From the NCBI GenBank assembly GCA_039707655.1, contig CM077676.1:457302379-457366378 (forward strand): a stretch of 64,000 nucleotides of DNA. Direction: 5' to 3'. Position numbers and translations under genes: made by a program. Source of the DNA: Elymus sibiricus. Lineage: Eukaryota > Streptophyta > Magnoliopsida > Poales > Poaceae. This document shows, piece by piece, positions 48,388 to 58,639 of this stretch (position 1 is its first letter; the number at the start of each line of letters is the position of its first letter). The notes below the pieces were generated by a model. It did no database searches. It was not told the origin of the DNA and saw nothing but the letters and a program-made list of their open reading frames with translations.

Positions 48388-49223
48388 ACCAGTGACATCA
48401 CCCTCTTCGGTCTATCCTTCTCGGATTTATGTTTTCTCTTTTTCATTCGGCCAAGTATTTCCCAGGTTGTGTTCGGTCAAGCCGAACTACGTCAAGTTCT
48501 TCTCAGCGAACATCTTCAAATGTACCACACCTTTTACCTGGGGGCTTCCTTTACGAAGCCGGTAATACATCCGTTGTGCAATCATCAGTTTTGTCTTGTT
48601 TGCGACCTTCCAGTATCGTTTTAAAGCCATCATATGCATCAATTTGACTTAAGATTTGGCAAAGCTGGGTTGCCTTGCTCTTGTGCTTACTCCCTATGTT
48701 CCCGATTGTTCGGCTAGGGAGTAAAGAGAGCACCTCAGCGATTGTTACGCCCGGATTACCCGGGTGCGTACCTCAAACGGGTGAAGCCGAAAGCTAGCGT
48801 TCTTAAGAATATAATTGGTCGGCTATGAGGGAAGTGAAAATACTCGGTAGTTATTACCAAATTCCGGGGGTATTTTCTCGAAGTAACCATTACCTGCATG
48901 TTTCGGGTATTAGGTTATGCGCCCATGGTCAACATGAAAACCCGAAGAAAGGAACCCATGGAGGAACTATTTTCGTTGGAAGATGTTTCTTACATTAAAA
49001 AGTAATATAACATAACTCCCTGAGCGCGTTCTGTCTGTTCACACCGTATGGCCGGATTGCCTGGTTCTCCGAAGTGTTTTTCGATGTTCTCGGATCGCAT
49101 GGTAGGAAACACTCCTCGGCCTCTGGCTGTGGAGGCGGAAGCCGATGGCCGGTTAAGACAATGTTTAAAGCACAGTTTGGAGAATATTTGATGTAAAGTA
49201 CATGGATACATAGAATCAACGCA
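48388..49223 (+). other. 3' noncoding spacer of C
   Basis: Between the pol stop and the antisense ORF. It contains the module with CGATTGTTCGGCTAGGG (about 48640-48830) that recurs twice in D, and a block at about 49030-49170 (CCGATGGCCGG) also found in D. No ORF is credible here. Confidence 0.6.
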
Positions 49224-50599
49224 CTACTCTCGGTCTAGGCCATCTATCAAGGTCTCTAGGGCACAATCTCGCTGGGAAAGCCGAGCAGCAGGCATCACTT
49301 GGTCATATACCAAATGTGGGGGCACTTCCTGCCCATCCGGCCCTACCGGCCCAACCCAAGCTAAATGCCCCAGGTCAAGCTTGGTGAAGCGGGTTTTAAC
49401 CATTTCCCAAGCCTCCCGCGCTCCCTCTCGACAAGCCGATATCTTCCATAGCTCAAAGCGGTGCCGAGCTCCTTTAAATCGATTAGCAAGTTCGGTCATC
49501 CCTTCCGGAGCTGCCTAGCCAGGCCATAACGCCATAACATGCTCTTCATAGCTCTTCGGGCCCGCTCATGCGCGGCAGATAGCTCCTTCAGCAGGTCCTG
49601 GCAGAACGAGCCGACCTCTTCTTTGGGGCGTCCGGTAAGGAGAACTGAAAAGTGACGTGGCATTGTTCACATAGCCGTATAATACATGCAGTCTATGTAT
49701 CGACAAGCTAGGCTGCATTCACCGAACATGCCAGCTTTCAGTCTCTGGTTCTCCCCCTGGGACAGAGCCAGTTGAGTTTTCAAGCTCTCAATTTCCTGGG
49801 CCTGTTGTTGATTTCCAGCCTTAAGCTTATCCCTCTCCTCATGACTTCGGGTCAGCACGTGGTAGCCAGCCTCCTGCTGTGACTCCGCATACCTTTGAGC
49901 CTCTCTGGCTGCGTCCAGATCCTTCTGCAGCTGAATTATTGACTCGGCTGCTATGGACCAATCTTTCGTTAGAAAGGGTGTTCCATAAAATTCCTTATTA
50001 AACATATGTAAGTCTGTCACTTACCGTGTGCCTCTCTGGTCCATTTCTTCACCACATCTCGCTCCGCCTCCACAGATTTCAACTGTGTTTGTGTCCGCCC
50101 GAGGTCTTCGGCCAGCTTTTTATTCTGTTCCCCAACAGTCTGCATCATAGCACGGCATTATAGCATCAGATCCTTAACTCGGCCGTCCCGCCCAAATTAA
50201 GGCTCGGGGGCTACTGGGTTAGGCTACCAGTTATCAAAACCAATGGCATACCTGCAGACTAGTAGACATGAGTTTAACTACCCCCTCGAGTCCCGTTCGG
50301 GCAGCTCCGAGATACGCGTCTACCGAACTAAGAGCATTAAACTCCTGATCAGAAAACGCAGAGTGCCGTAGCGAAGCCTTGCGCTGCCGATGATTCATCA
50401 CACTTTCGACCTCGGAGTTGGTGACCGAGACGCCCCCTGAGTTTTCTCGATGTTGGTCCTCGGCAGGGACCTCTGAAGTAACGCCGGCCATGACTGGGGA
50501 CCGTGGTCTTGGGTCACCCCCCGGCACCTCTTCAATGCCCTCGGGTGAAGGTGGTTCTACATATCGCCTGCAGGCCACAGCCGAGAACATTGATGACAT
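49224..50599 (-). pseudogene. Element C antisense ORF, C-terminal exons
   Basis: Three minus-strand open segments lie in the direction of the upstream antisense ORF. 50599-50234 is Ser/Glu-rich; 50020-49667 is a strong heptad-like coiled coil (QLQKDLDAAREAQ through IESLKTQLALSQGENQRLK); 49499-49224 is a helical tail. The gaps between them look like short introns. A GGGGGCTACTG polypurine-like motif at about 50203-50215 interrupts the series. Function is unknown; a coiled-coil C-terminus is common in proteins annotated as putative gypsy-type transposon protein. Confidence 0.6.
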
Positions 50600-50601
50600 T
50601 C

Positions 50602-51659
50602 TCAGCGGATGTCAAAGATAAAGACACTAAAAGTACAACGGATATGATACCTCTTTGGGGGAGGCGCGGATGATGTGACTCCCGTCGGCACCGCACGTTT
50701 GGACGCCATGTGGCCACTCACCGCTGGAGCCACCGGCGCCGCTCTCGCGGATGTCCGGCATGTTGTTCGGCGGCCCTTGGGAGTGGAAGTCAGTGTATTC
50801 GGAGCCGCGGAAGCTGAGCGTCTTTTTCGAGAAGAAGCTCGTTGGTCACTTACAGCGGAGGAGGGAAGTGCCCTGTGGTGATCGGCCAAAAGGGCCACTT
50901 TAGAGCCATCAGGACCCTCCTGGTAGAAAACTCCCTCCTCGGAATCGATCGATGTCTCGAGATCGTCGTGAAACCCAGGGTCGTCCTCGCGAGAATGACT
51001 CTCCGGTTGAGGAGCAGGGCAACTCACTGTCTTGATCCAGCACCTCCAGCTCTGTTCGGACAAATTAAAAATCCGATTAAGAAAAATTGGTGTACCATCT
51101 AAACTATGAAGTATAATTGGACTCACCGCTTCGATGGGTTTATAGCTCGAAAAGCCATCCTTGGGCCTTAGTCGAGCAAACTCTTGCTCTTCCCCCTTGA
51201 AGAGATCGGCCAGTACGGCTGCCATTGCCGCCTGATCAGCAGGTCCTTTCCATGTGTATCGGGTTGAGTCATTCATCCCGTTGTAGCACCATAGGGGGTG
51301 CACCCTTTGTTGCAGAGGTTGAACGCACCGAGCAATGGCTGCTGCCTTCACGTCAATGATGGTTAACCCGTTGTGGGCTAGCCACCTCACTTGAGCGGCT
51401 AGGCGCGTTACTTCGGCACTTTCCTCTTGGGAAGAGCCCTTCGGGCACCAGTTGAACCGCTTCTTCTGAGAAGCGAGTGAGAATTCGGGCAACCCCCTCC
51501 GAGCTGGATCGAATAGGGGGACGTCTTCGATATAAAACCACTTCGAGGTCCACTCCTCGGCATCCTTCTTGGGAGTCCCTATAGGATATCCCATTCCGGC
51601 GATGCGCCATACCTCAGCCCCACCGACCTCGTAAATTATCCCTCCTCGGGTGCGAGGGA
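50602..51659 (-). CDS. Element C antisense ORF, middle part
   Basis: About 350 codons in the frame that continues from 53977-53563 once the CACTA element is removed. It includes VEDVPLF-like YIEDVPLFDP, GLTIIDVKAAAIARCVQPLQ, HPLWCYNGMND and LFKGEEQEFARLRP blocks, then a basic Ser/Arg-rich tail. These blocks are typical of the Transposase_28 (putative gypsy-type transposon) protein encoded antisense in Tat/Grande elements. A donor-like GTATCATATCC at about 50650 and an acceptor TGCAG near 50570 suggest an intron to the next exon. No stop interrupts this part, in contrast to pol. Confidence 0.75.
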
Positions 51660-51699
51660 CACTACTAGAAAAAGGGCTATAGCTAATATAGACATTAGT

Positions 51700-52045
51700 G
51701 GCGCACTATGTATGTGGTGCGCCACTGCTAAATTGCAGTGGCGCACCACACATGGGTGCGCCACTAATGTTTATATTACTAATGGCGCACCTGGTGTGTG
51801 GTGCGCCACTGCTAAGTTTCTCCTGGGCACACCCCCCTCCCCAGACTTACCAGTGGCGCACCGTGGGTGTGGTGCGCCATTACTAGTTTTAACTAGTAAT
51901 GGCGCACCACACCCACGGTGCGCCACTACTAACAATTTTTTTTTATTTTTTTTTCAAAACTAGTAATGGCGCACGGTGGGTGTGGTGCGCCATTACTAGT
52001 TTAACTAGTAATGGCGCACCACACCCACGGTGCGCCATTACTAGT
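51700..52045. repeat. Subterminal GGTGCGCCA repeats, left end of CACTA
   Basis: About ten direct and inverted copies of TGGCGCACC, several as perfect palindromes of the form TAGTAATGGCGCACCAC...GTGGTGCGCCATTACTA. A matching set is at 53328-53545. They are the likely transposase-binding sites. Confidence 0.9.
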
Positions 52046-52299
52046 TTTCGCACATGCCACCCACCGCACCACGCACATGCGCGGTCCCACCCTGCCGCCC
52101 ACCGCACCACGCACCAACACAGCTCCTCTCAATCCTCCCACCGCACCACCCACCGCACCTTTCTCTTACTCCCCTGCCCCAGCAATCCCTCCCGCCTCAT
52201 TCTTCGCCGCACGCATCCCCTCCCCCACCATCCATTGCTCCCCGTCCCGGGATCGATTCATTGATTGCTCGCTGCTCCTTTGACTGGCTCGCTCGGCTG

Positions 52300-52662
52300 G
52301 GTTGACCCCAACTGGAATGGTAAGGATCCAGAGCTTTCTTGGTCTCAATCCGTGGGTTTTCTTGCGTCCGTTCGTGGGATTGCGCGGTGAGCCAGATTTC
52401 TTCTCCTGCGTCTTCTTGCTGCGGGCCAAGTTTGAATCTGTGTGCTCGGCCGAGATTTGGGACCGATGTTTCAGGGCCCTGTCCGATGTGATTTGACTAT
52501 GGAAGGCGTCGGCCGGACACCTTCCGTTTTCTTGCGCGAGATTGCCATCTTTTCCCTTGATTTCTCTTCTGATTTGTTTCCTCTCCTCCCCCGCAGATCG
52601 GCCAGTGATCCATCCATCCATACCACGGGAGGCATCGGGACGGACGGACGCTATGGATAACA

Positions 52663-52695
<33 letters not shown>

Positions 52696-52832
52696 TGCTG
52701 CGGCACAGCAACAGCAGCCGCCTATCGCGCATGTCCTTCTCCGGCGAGGACGGCCACGCGCAGGCCCAGGCCGCCCCCGGAGCCGGCGCCGGCGGCGACC
52801 GGCCTATGGTGACCTACGCCCGGCGCACCCAC
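52300..52832 (+). pseudogene. Captured 5' end of a cellulose synthase-like D (CSLD) gene
   Basis: ATG at 52653 opens a frame with a poly-Gly run, then RHSNSSRLSRMSFSGEDG and DRPMVTYARRTH, ending in CSLD-like sequence at 52832. This matches my memory of the N-terminus of grass CSLD2-type proteins. CSLD proteins make cell-wall glycans in the Golgi or plasma membrane. Only about 60 of more than 1,100 residues are present; no RING, TM or glycosyltransferase part follows. Upstream DNA has a pyrimidine-rich stretch ending CCCCCGCAG (52588-52597), resembling a 5'UTR intron acceptor, so capture was probably from genomic DNA. The frame runs on into foreign sequence to a stop at 52884-52886. Confidence 0.75.
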
Positions 52833-53269
52833 GGTCGGACCCGTGGGTTCCCTCCCCCTCCTGGCCGGCGGATCTGGGGTCTCTAGCGGCGGCTGGTGGC
52901 TGCTGGTGGTTGGTGGCTGCAGATTTATCCGGCGGCGTCAGCTGGTTCTCAGTGGTGGCTTCTTCCTCGTCCCCGACTTCGTCGGTGCTCTTCTCCCTCC
53001 TCCTTTCCTTGCGGTGGCGCAGGAAGTTCCCCTTCAGGTTCTGCAGTGGAGAAGATGAGGAAGAGCTCGGCGGAGGCGTCGCCGGCGTTGAAGATGGTGG
53101 CAACTCTGCACAAGGACCTAGCAGGGCTTCATTGTAATTTTCTTTTTATAGGGTGTTTTGTGCAAACTTTGTGGGACAGCTGTGCTGGATGTTTCCAGGC
53201 ATGGGCTGTGTGTGTGCTGTTTGTATTCTGGATGTTTGAATGAAATGCGTGGTTCTCTCAAAAAAAAAA
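52833..53269 (+). pseudogene. Second captured fragment ending in a poly(A) run
   Basis: Unrelated to the CSLD-like part. It is GC-rich to about 53100, then has a 3'UTR-like sequence with TTGAATGAAATGC (about 53236) about 15 bp before an A10 run at 53260-53269. The source gene is not recognised. The end could be a copied mRNA 3' end or a chance A-run. Confidence 0.45.
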
Positions 53270-53562
53270 TCAGATCCACCGCCTGCCACACACACAGGCC
53301 CACGTGACCTTTTAAATTTATTCGGTAAGCAGTGGCGCACACGATGAGTAGCAATGGCGCACCCTATTGTTATACCAGTGGCGCACCTATAAGCTAGTAA
53401 TGGCGCACTACCTGGTGCGCCATTGGTAGTGCACATAGTAGTGGCGCACCAGAGGTGCGCCATTACTATTTGTTACTAGTGGCGTGTTAATAGTGGCGCA
53501 CCTATAGTGCGCCATTAATAGCAAAAATAGGTGCGCCACTAATAGCCTGTTTTCTAGTAGTG

Positions 53563-53977
53563 GGACAAGGCAGAAATATTTCCTCCATAACTCAAAATGA
53601 GCCTCGCAGCCCAGGAACATCTCACAAAGGGCAACGTAGCCCGAGATGTGCAGAATTGATCCTGGGGTAAGGTGGTGGAGCTGGATCCCATAAAACTCCA
53701 GCAGACCCCTCGGGAAGGGATGAATGGGGAAGCTTAAGCCCCGTAAGAGGAAGAGCATGAAGCATACCCTTTCCTCCCCGTGGGGGGCAGGGAAGTTCTC
53801 CGCAAAGGCCTCTCTATTCACAGAAGTCAATCCGGGGCGGGTGGACGCGAGATCTAAAATGGGTAGATACCCCTGCGTCTCGAGGCTACCCAGTCGCATG
53901 CGGGAGACTGAGCAGCTCACCCAATCACCTTGAAGGGGGGCGTGAGGACGTGAGGAGGAGCCTGGGACGCTCGCCAT
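53563..53977 (-). CDS. Element C antisense ORF, N-terminal part
   Basis: ATG at 53977 (MASVPGSSSRP) is the likely start; the frame is open further upstream to 54046. 137 codons plus one base run to the CACTA insertion and continue in frame at 51656. The segment contains LSFPIHPFPRGLLEFYGIQL and HFELWRKYFCLV, the core of the Transposase_28-type domain. It starts about 370 bp from the 3' LTR, on the strand opposite gag-pol, so a promoter in or near the 3' LTR would be needed. Function is unknown. Confidence 0.78.
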
Positions 53978-54344
53978 TCTTTGCTGGCTATGGCCTCTCG
54001 GGGATGTGGGGAAGAATGGCAGGGGCTGGGGTGCGTTAACCTTCACCCCCTTGGCCTGTTAAAAGGCGTTTTCTCCCCCGAGAAGGGCATTTCTGTAAAA
54101 AAAACTATCGGGCCACTTGCCTTCCCCAGGCGCATAGAAATCGAGGGGCGTCATTAATTTTGAATAAAGAACATGGTACGGCGGGCCCCGCAACACCTCG
54201 CCAATCGAAGGATTATGGGTGGCCGGACTATTGACAGCCGAACACAGGTGATGGAAGGAACTCGCCTCTCAAGCCGAAGACCTTGGAAGCATGGAGCTAA
54301 CAGAGACTGTCGACCTCGGCATTGGAGGCTAGTTCGGTGGCTAC

Positions 54345-54836
54345 TGAGGGTGTCCCGGACTAAGGGGTCCTCGGGTTGCCGGCCTATCTCTCGTGGGCCG
54401 GACTGATGGGCTACCCTTGACTCAGCGAAGGAAGGCCAGACTACAGGTGACCCCGTGCATCAGAAGGAAACCTCCGAAGACTTGGCGTCTTCTCCAAGTA
54501 AATTTTAGCGTAGCCGGCAAGTTTATCGCTGATGGCTACCGACCATATGTAACCCTAGGTACCCCTGGTGTCTATATAAACCAGAGGGTTTAGTCCGTAG
54601 AGGGAAGAACCATTATCATCATACCCACCTAGGGTTTAGTCCATCCGATCTCGAGGTAGATCAACTCTATAATCATCATACGACAAATCAATACAATCAA
54701 GCAGGACGTAGGGTTTTACCTCTTCGAGAGGGCCCGAACCTGGGTAATCGTTGTCTCTACGTTCCTTGTTATCCATTGACTCCAAGATCCACAGTTCGGA
54801 CCCCCTACCCGAGATCTGTCGGTTTTGGTACCGATA
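54345..54836 (+). repeat. 3' LTR of element C
   Basis: 492 bp, the partner of 19378-19869. It ends ACCGATA where the other ends ACCAACA, so the terminal CA has become TA. Flanked by ACTGG. The preceding CGGTGGCTAC is the degenerate polypurine tract. Confidence 0.95.
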
Positions 54837-54841
54837 ACTGG

Positions 54842-54962
54842 GTTAATAGGTTAGTCCCAAAAAATGATATATAATGGCATATAATTGCGTATAAAACATC
54901 CAAGATTGATACTCTAATAGCATGGAACAATCAAAAATTATAGATACATTGGAGACGTATCA
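54842..54962 (-). repeat. 3' LTR of element H, second part
   Basis: Continues the 17954-19377 LTR after C and ends GAGACGTATCA on the plus strand. It is homologous to 61478-61588. Confidence 0.92.
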
Positions 54963-57924
54963 AGCATCCCCAAGCTGAATTCCTGTTCGTCCTCGAGTAG
55001 GTAAATGATAAAAACAGAATTTTTGATGTGAAATGCTACCTATCATGTTTCATCATGTAATCTCTCCCTTACCGTATGAATAATAACATCCGAATGATTC
55101 AAAGCAATAGTCTATAATTTGATATAAAGACATCAATACTCAGGCATACTAATAAACAATCATGTCTTTCAAAATAAAAATGCTAAAGAATGTTATCCCT
55201 ACAAAATCATATAATCCGGTCATGCTCCATCTTCTTAACACAAAATATTTATCATGCACTACCCCGGTTTTAACCAAGCAATTGGTTCATACTTTTTAAC
55301 GCGCTTCAGCATTTTCAACTCCCACGCAATACATGAGCGCAAGCCATGGATATAGCACTATGGGTGGAATAGAGTGTGGTGGTAGAGATAAATAAGAGAA
55401 GTCAAAAAATAAGAAGATAGTCTCACATCAACGAGGCTAATCAACGGGCTATGGAGATGCCCATCAATTGATATCAATGCGAGGAGTAGGGATTGCCATG
55501 CAACGGATGCACTAAGAGCTATAAGTGTATGAAAGCTCAACATGAAAACTAAGTAGGTGTGCATCCAACTTGCTTGCTCATGAAGACCTCGGGCATTTGA
55601 GGAAGCCCATCATTGGAATATACAAGCCAAGTTCTATAATGAAAAATTCCCACTAGTATATGAAAGTGACAAAATAGGAGACTCTCTATATGGAAAACAT
55701 GGTGCTACTCTGAAGCACAAGTGTGGAAAAAGGATAGTAACATTGCCCCTTCTCTCTTTTTCTCTTATTTTTTTTCATGGCTCTTTTTGGCCTCTTTTTT
55801 TTCTTTTTTTTCGTCCGGAGTCTCATCTCGACTTGTGGGGTAATCATGGTCTCCATCATCCTTTCCTCACTGGGACAATGCTCTAATAATGATGATCATC
55901 ACACTTTTATTTACTTACAACTCAATATTACAACTCGATACTAGAACAAAAATATGACTCTATATGAATGCCTCTGGCAGTGTACCAGGATGTGAAATGA
56001 CGCTAGCGTAACATGTATAAAAATGATGAACGGTGGATGACCCACAAATACTATGTCAGCTATATGATCATGCAAAGGAATATGACAATGACGATGTGTG
56101 TCATAAAAACGGAATGGTGGAAGTTGCATGGCAATATATCTCGGGATGGCTATGGAAATGCCATGATAGGTAGGTATGGTGGCTGTTTTAAGGAAGACAT
56201 AAGGAGGCTTATGTGTGATAGAGCGTATCATATCACAGTGTTTGGATGCACCGGCGAAGTTTGCACCAACTCTCGATGTGAGAAAGGGCAATGCACGGAC
56301 CGAAGAGCCTAGCAAATTGCGGAAGGGTGAGAGTGCGTATAATCCATGGACTCACATTAGTCATAAAGAACTCACATACTTATTGCGAAAGTTTATTAGC
56401 CCTCGAAGCAAAGTACTACTACGCATGCCCCTAGGGGGGAGGTTGGTAGGAGTTAACCATCGCACGCCCCCGACCACCACACAAAGGAAGACAATAAATA
56501 ATAAATCATGCTCCAACTTCTTAGCATAACGACAGATCATACGTGCATGCTTCGGGAATCACAAACCTTAACACCAATATTCATACTAAACCACAATTAT
56601 CTACTAATACCTCCCACATATTACCATCTTAATATCGAAAACTATTGCAAGGAATCAAACTTATCATATTCAATGATCTACATGAAAGTTTTTTTTATAT
56701 CCCTCTTGAATACCTATCATATCAGGACCAAATTCATAACCCGTGCACATTACCATTGCTATTCATTAGACTCTCAAAACGATATAAGTGAAGCATGAGA
56801 GTGCAACTATTTCTTTAAAATATAACCACTGCCGTGCTCTAAAAGATATAAGTGAAGCACTAGAGCAACTACCTAGCTCAAAAGATATAAGTGAAGCACA
56901 TGGAGTATTCTAACAAATCACGAATAATGTGTGTCCCTCTCAAAAAGGTGTGTTCAGCAAATATGATTGTGACAAACTAAAAAGAAAACAAAAGCAAACA
57001 AACTATATCACAAGACGCTCCAAGTAAAACACATATCATGTGATGAATAAAAATATAGCTCCAAGTGAGTTACCGATAGATTGTAGACGAAAGAGGGGAT
57101 GCCTTCCGGGGCATCCCCAAGCTTAGACGCTTGAGTCTTCCTTGAATATTACCTTGGGGTGCCTTGGGCATACCCAATCTTAGGCTCTTTCTGCTCCTTA
57201 TTCCTTTATCCATCGTAGTCTCACCCAAAACTTGAAAACTTCAGCACACAAAACTTAACAGAAACCTCGTGAGATCCGTTAGTATAACAAACAAATCTTA
57301 AACTTTAGGTACAGTTGTAAATTGATTCATATTTAATATTGTCATAATTCTACTGTACTCCAACTTTTCCATGACTCATACCCCCTGATACGATCCATAG
57401 ATTCATCAAAATAAGCAAACTATGCAACAAAAACAGAATCTGTCTAAAACAAAACAGTCTGTAAAGATCTATTTAAAATCCATACTTATATAACTCCAAA
57501 AATTCTGAAACATTAGGACAACTTAAACAATTCATATACCAATACGGTGTAAAAATTGCAGATTTTTCTGACACTCCAGTACAGAATTAAAATTCCATCA
57601 CTGGACACAAAACTTTCTGTTTTCCAAACAGCATCAATTATACTATCATCAACATCATCCCAAAGGCATTACTTGGCACAAACACTAATTAAAACATAAA
57701 AATACAATCATAACAGAGGCTATAATTGTGTAAACACTCAAGAACAGAAAGTAAAAGCAAAAATGTATTTTATTCATTGGGTTGCCTCCCAACAAGCGCT
57801 ATTGTTTTATGCCCCTAGCTAGGCATAATGCATAGTTTCAAGTGTTGTCATCCTTCATGTTAATTCCATAGGTGGCCCTCATAATAGATTCATAAGGTGC
57901 CTTAATTCTCTTTCTAGGGAAGTG
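54963..57924 (-). other. 3' noncoding region of element H
   Basis: No gene. On the minus strand AGCTTGGGGATGCT abuts the LTR as polypurine tract. There is a T-rich tract at 55755-55812, three copies of a GATATAAGTGAAGCA-type motif (about 56782, 56850, 56884), the GCATCCCCAAGCTTAG hairpin block at about 57090-57190, and CTCCCAACAAGCG near 57785. The 57040-57800 part is the single-unit counterpart of the duplicated module in E. Confidence 0.75.
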
Positions 57925-58639
57925 TTACATCCCTTTCTTTAATGGAAATTGAAATCTTATATTACCTTCTTTCATATCAATAATAGCACCAATTGTTCGT
58001 AGAAAAGGCCTACCAAGTATTATGGGGCAAGAAGGATTGCATTCAATGTCAAGAACAATAAAGTCCACGGGCACATAATTTCTATTTGCAAGAATAAGAA
58101 CATCATTTATTCTACCCAATGGCTTTTTAATAGTGAATCCGCAAGATGCAAATTAAGGGAACAAGGATCCATCTCGGTGAGAGCTAGCACATCACACAAG
58201 GACTTTGGTATAGTGGAAACGCTAGCACCAAGATCACAAAGAGCATTACATTCATAATCCTTAATTTTTACTTTAATAGTAGGTTCCCATTCATCTTGTA
58301 ATTTTCTAGGAATTGAAACTTCTAACTCAAGTTTTTCTCCATGCGCTTTCATCATGGCTTCTACAATATGTTTAGTGAAAGCTTTATTTTGTTCATATGC
58401 ATTTGGTGAATTAATCATGGATTGCAACAAGGAAATACACTCAATCAAAGAACATCATAATTAAAGTCCTTGTAATCCAAAGTAGTGGGTGCATTACTAT
58501 TTAAAGTTTTGACCTCTTCAAACCCACTTTTTTCATTTTTATCATTAAGATTATCACTCTCCAAGCAAGTGGGACTCCTTCTATCCAAAGTTGACTCTTC
58601 TTCAGTCCCTTTTTCATCAAGTTTTATGTTACTAAATAA
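57925..58639 (-). pseudogene. Element H: acidic linker and retropepsin-like protease
   Basis: The linker (58639-58450) contains a stop and is followed by a frame with ECNALCDLGASVSTIPKSL, the D-L-G-A active site of Ty3-type aspartyl protease (about 58230). After a frameshift near 58115 the C-terminal CPIILGRPFLRT block follows, ending in a stop at 57925-57927. Nothing resembling RT follows, so the polyprotein of this family apparently ends here. Confidence 0.85.

Larger units (their letters stand above)
51660..53562. mobile_element. CACTA (Caspar-like) non-autonomous transposon with captured gene sequence
   Basis: CACTACTAGAAAA at 51660 and its complement ending at 53562, flanked by 3-bp GGA (51657-51659, 53563-53565). 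CACTA ends with a 3-bp duplication define the superfamily. Subterminal arrays of AGTGGCGCACC and TAGTAATGGCGCACC units in both orientations fill 51700-52045 and 53328-53545. No transposase is present; the interior (about 52050-53300) is unrelated GC-rich cargo including a host gene 5' end. The insertion splits the antisense ORF of C. Confidence 0.95.
19378..54836 (+). mobile_element. Element C: Tat-lineage Gypsy retrotransposon with antisense ORF
   Basis: Two 492-bp LTRs (19378-19869, 54345-54836) are flanked by ACTGG (19373-19377, 54837-54841). The uninterrupted target is present in the other LTR of H at 61473-61477. The internal order is gag, protease, RT, RNase H, second RNase H, integrase, then a long 3' region with an ORF on the opposite strand. 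A second RNase H and an antisense 3' ORF are known traits of the plant Tat/Grande lineage. Removing D, F1, J and the CACTA element leaves about 10.6 kb. Every gene is broken. Confidence 0.93.

Noticed and set aside
52542..52886. CSLD-like ORF as a functional gene
   Set aside because: Only about 60 N-terminal residues, then foreign sequence and a stop; no catalytic or membrane parts.
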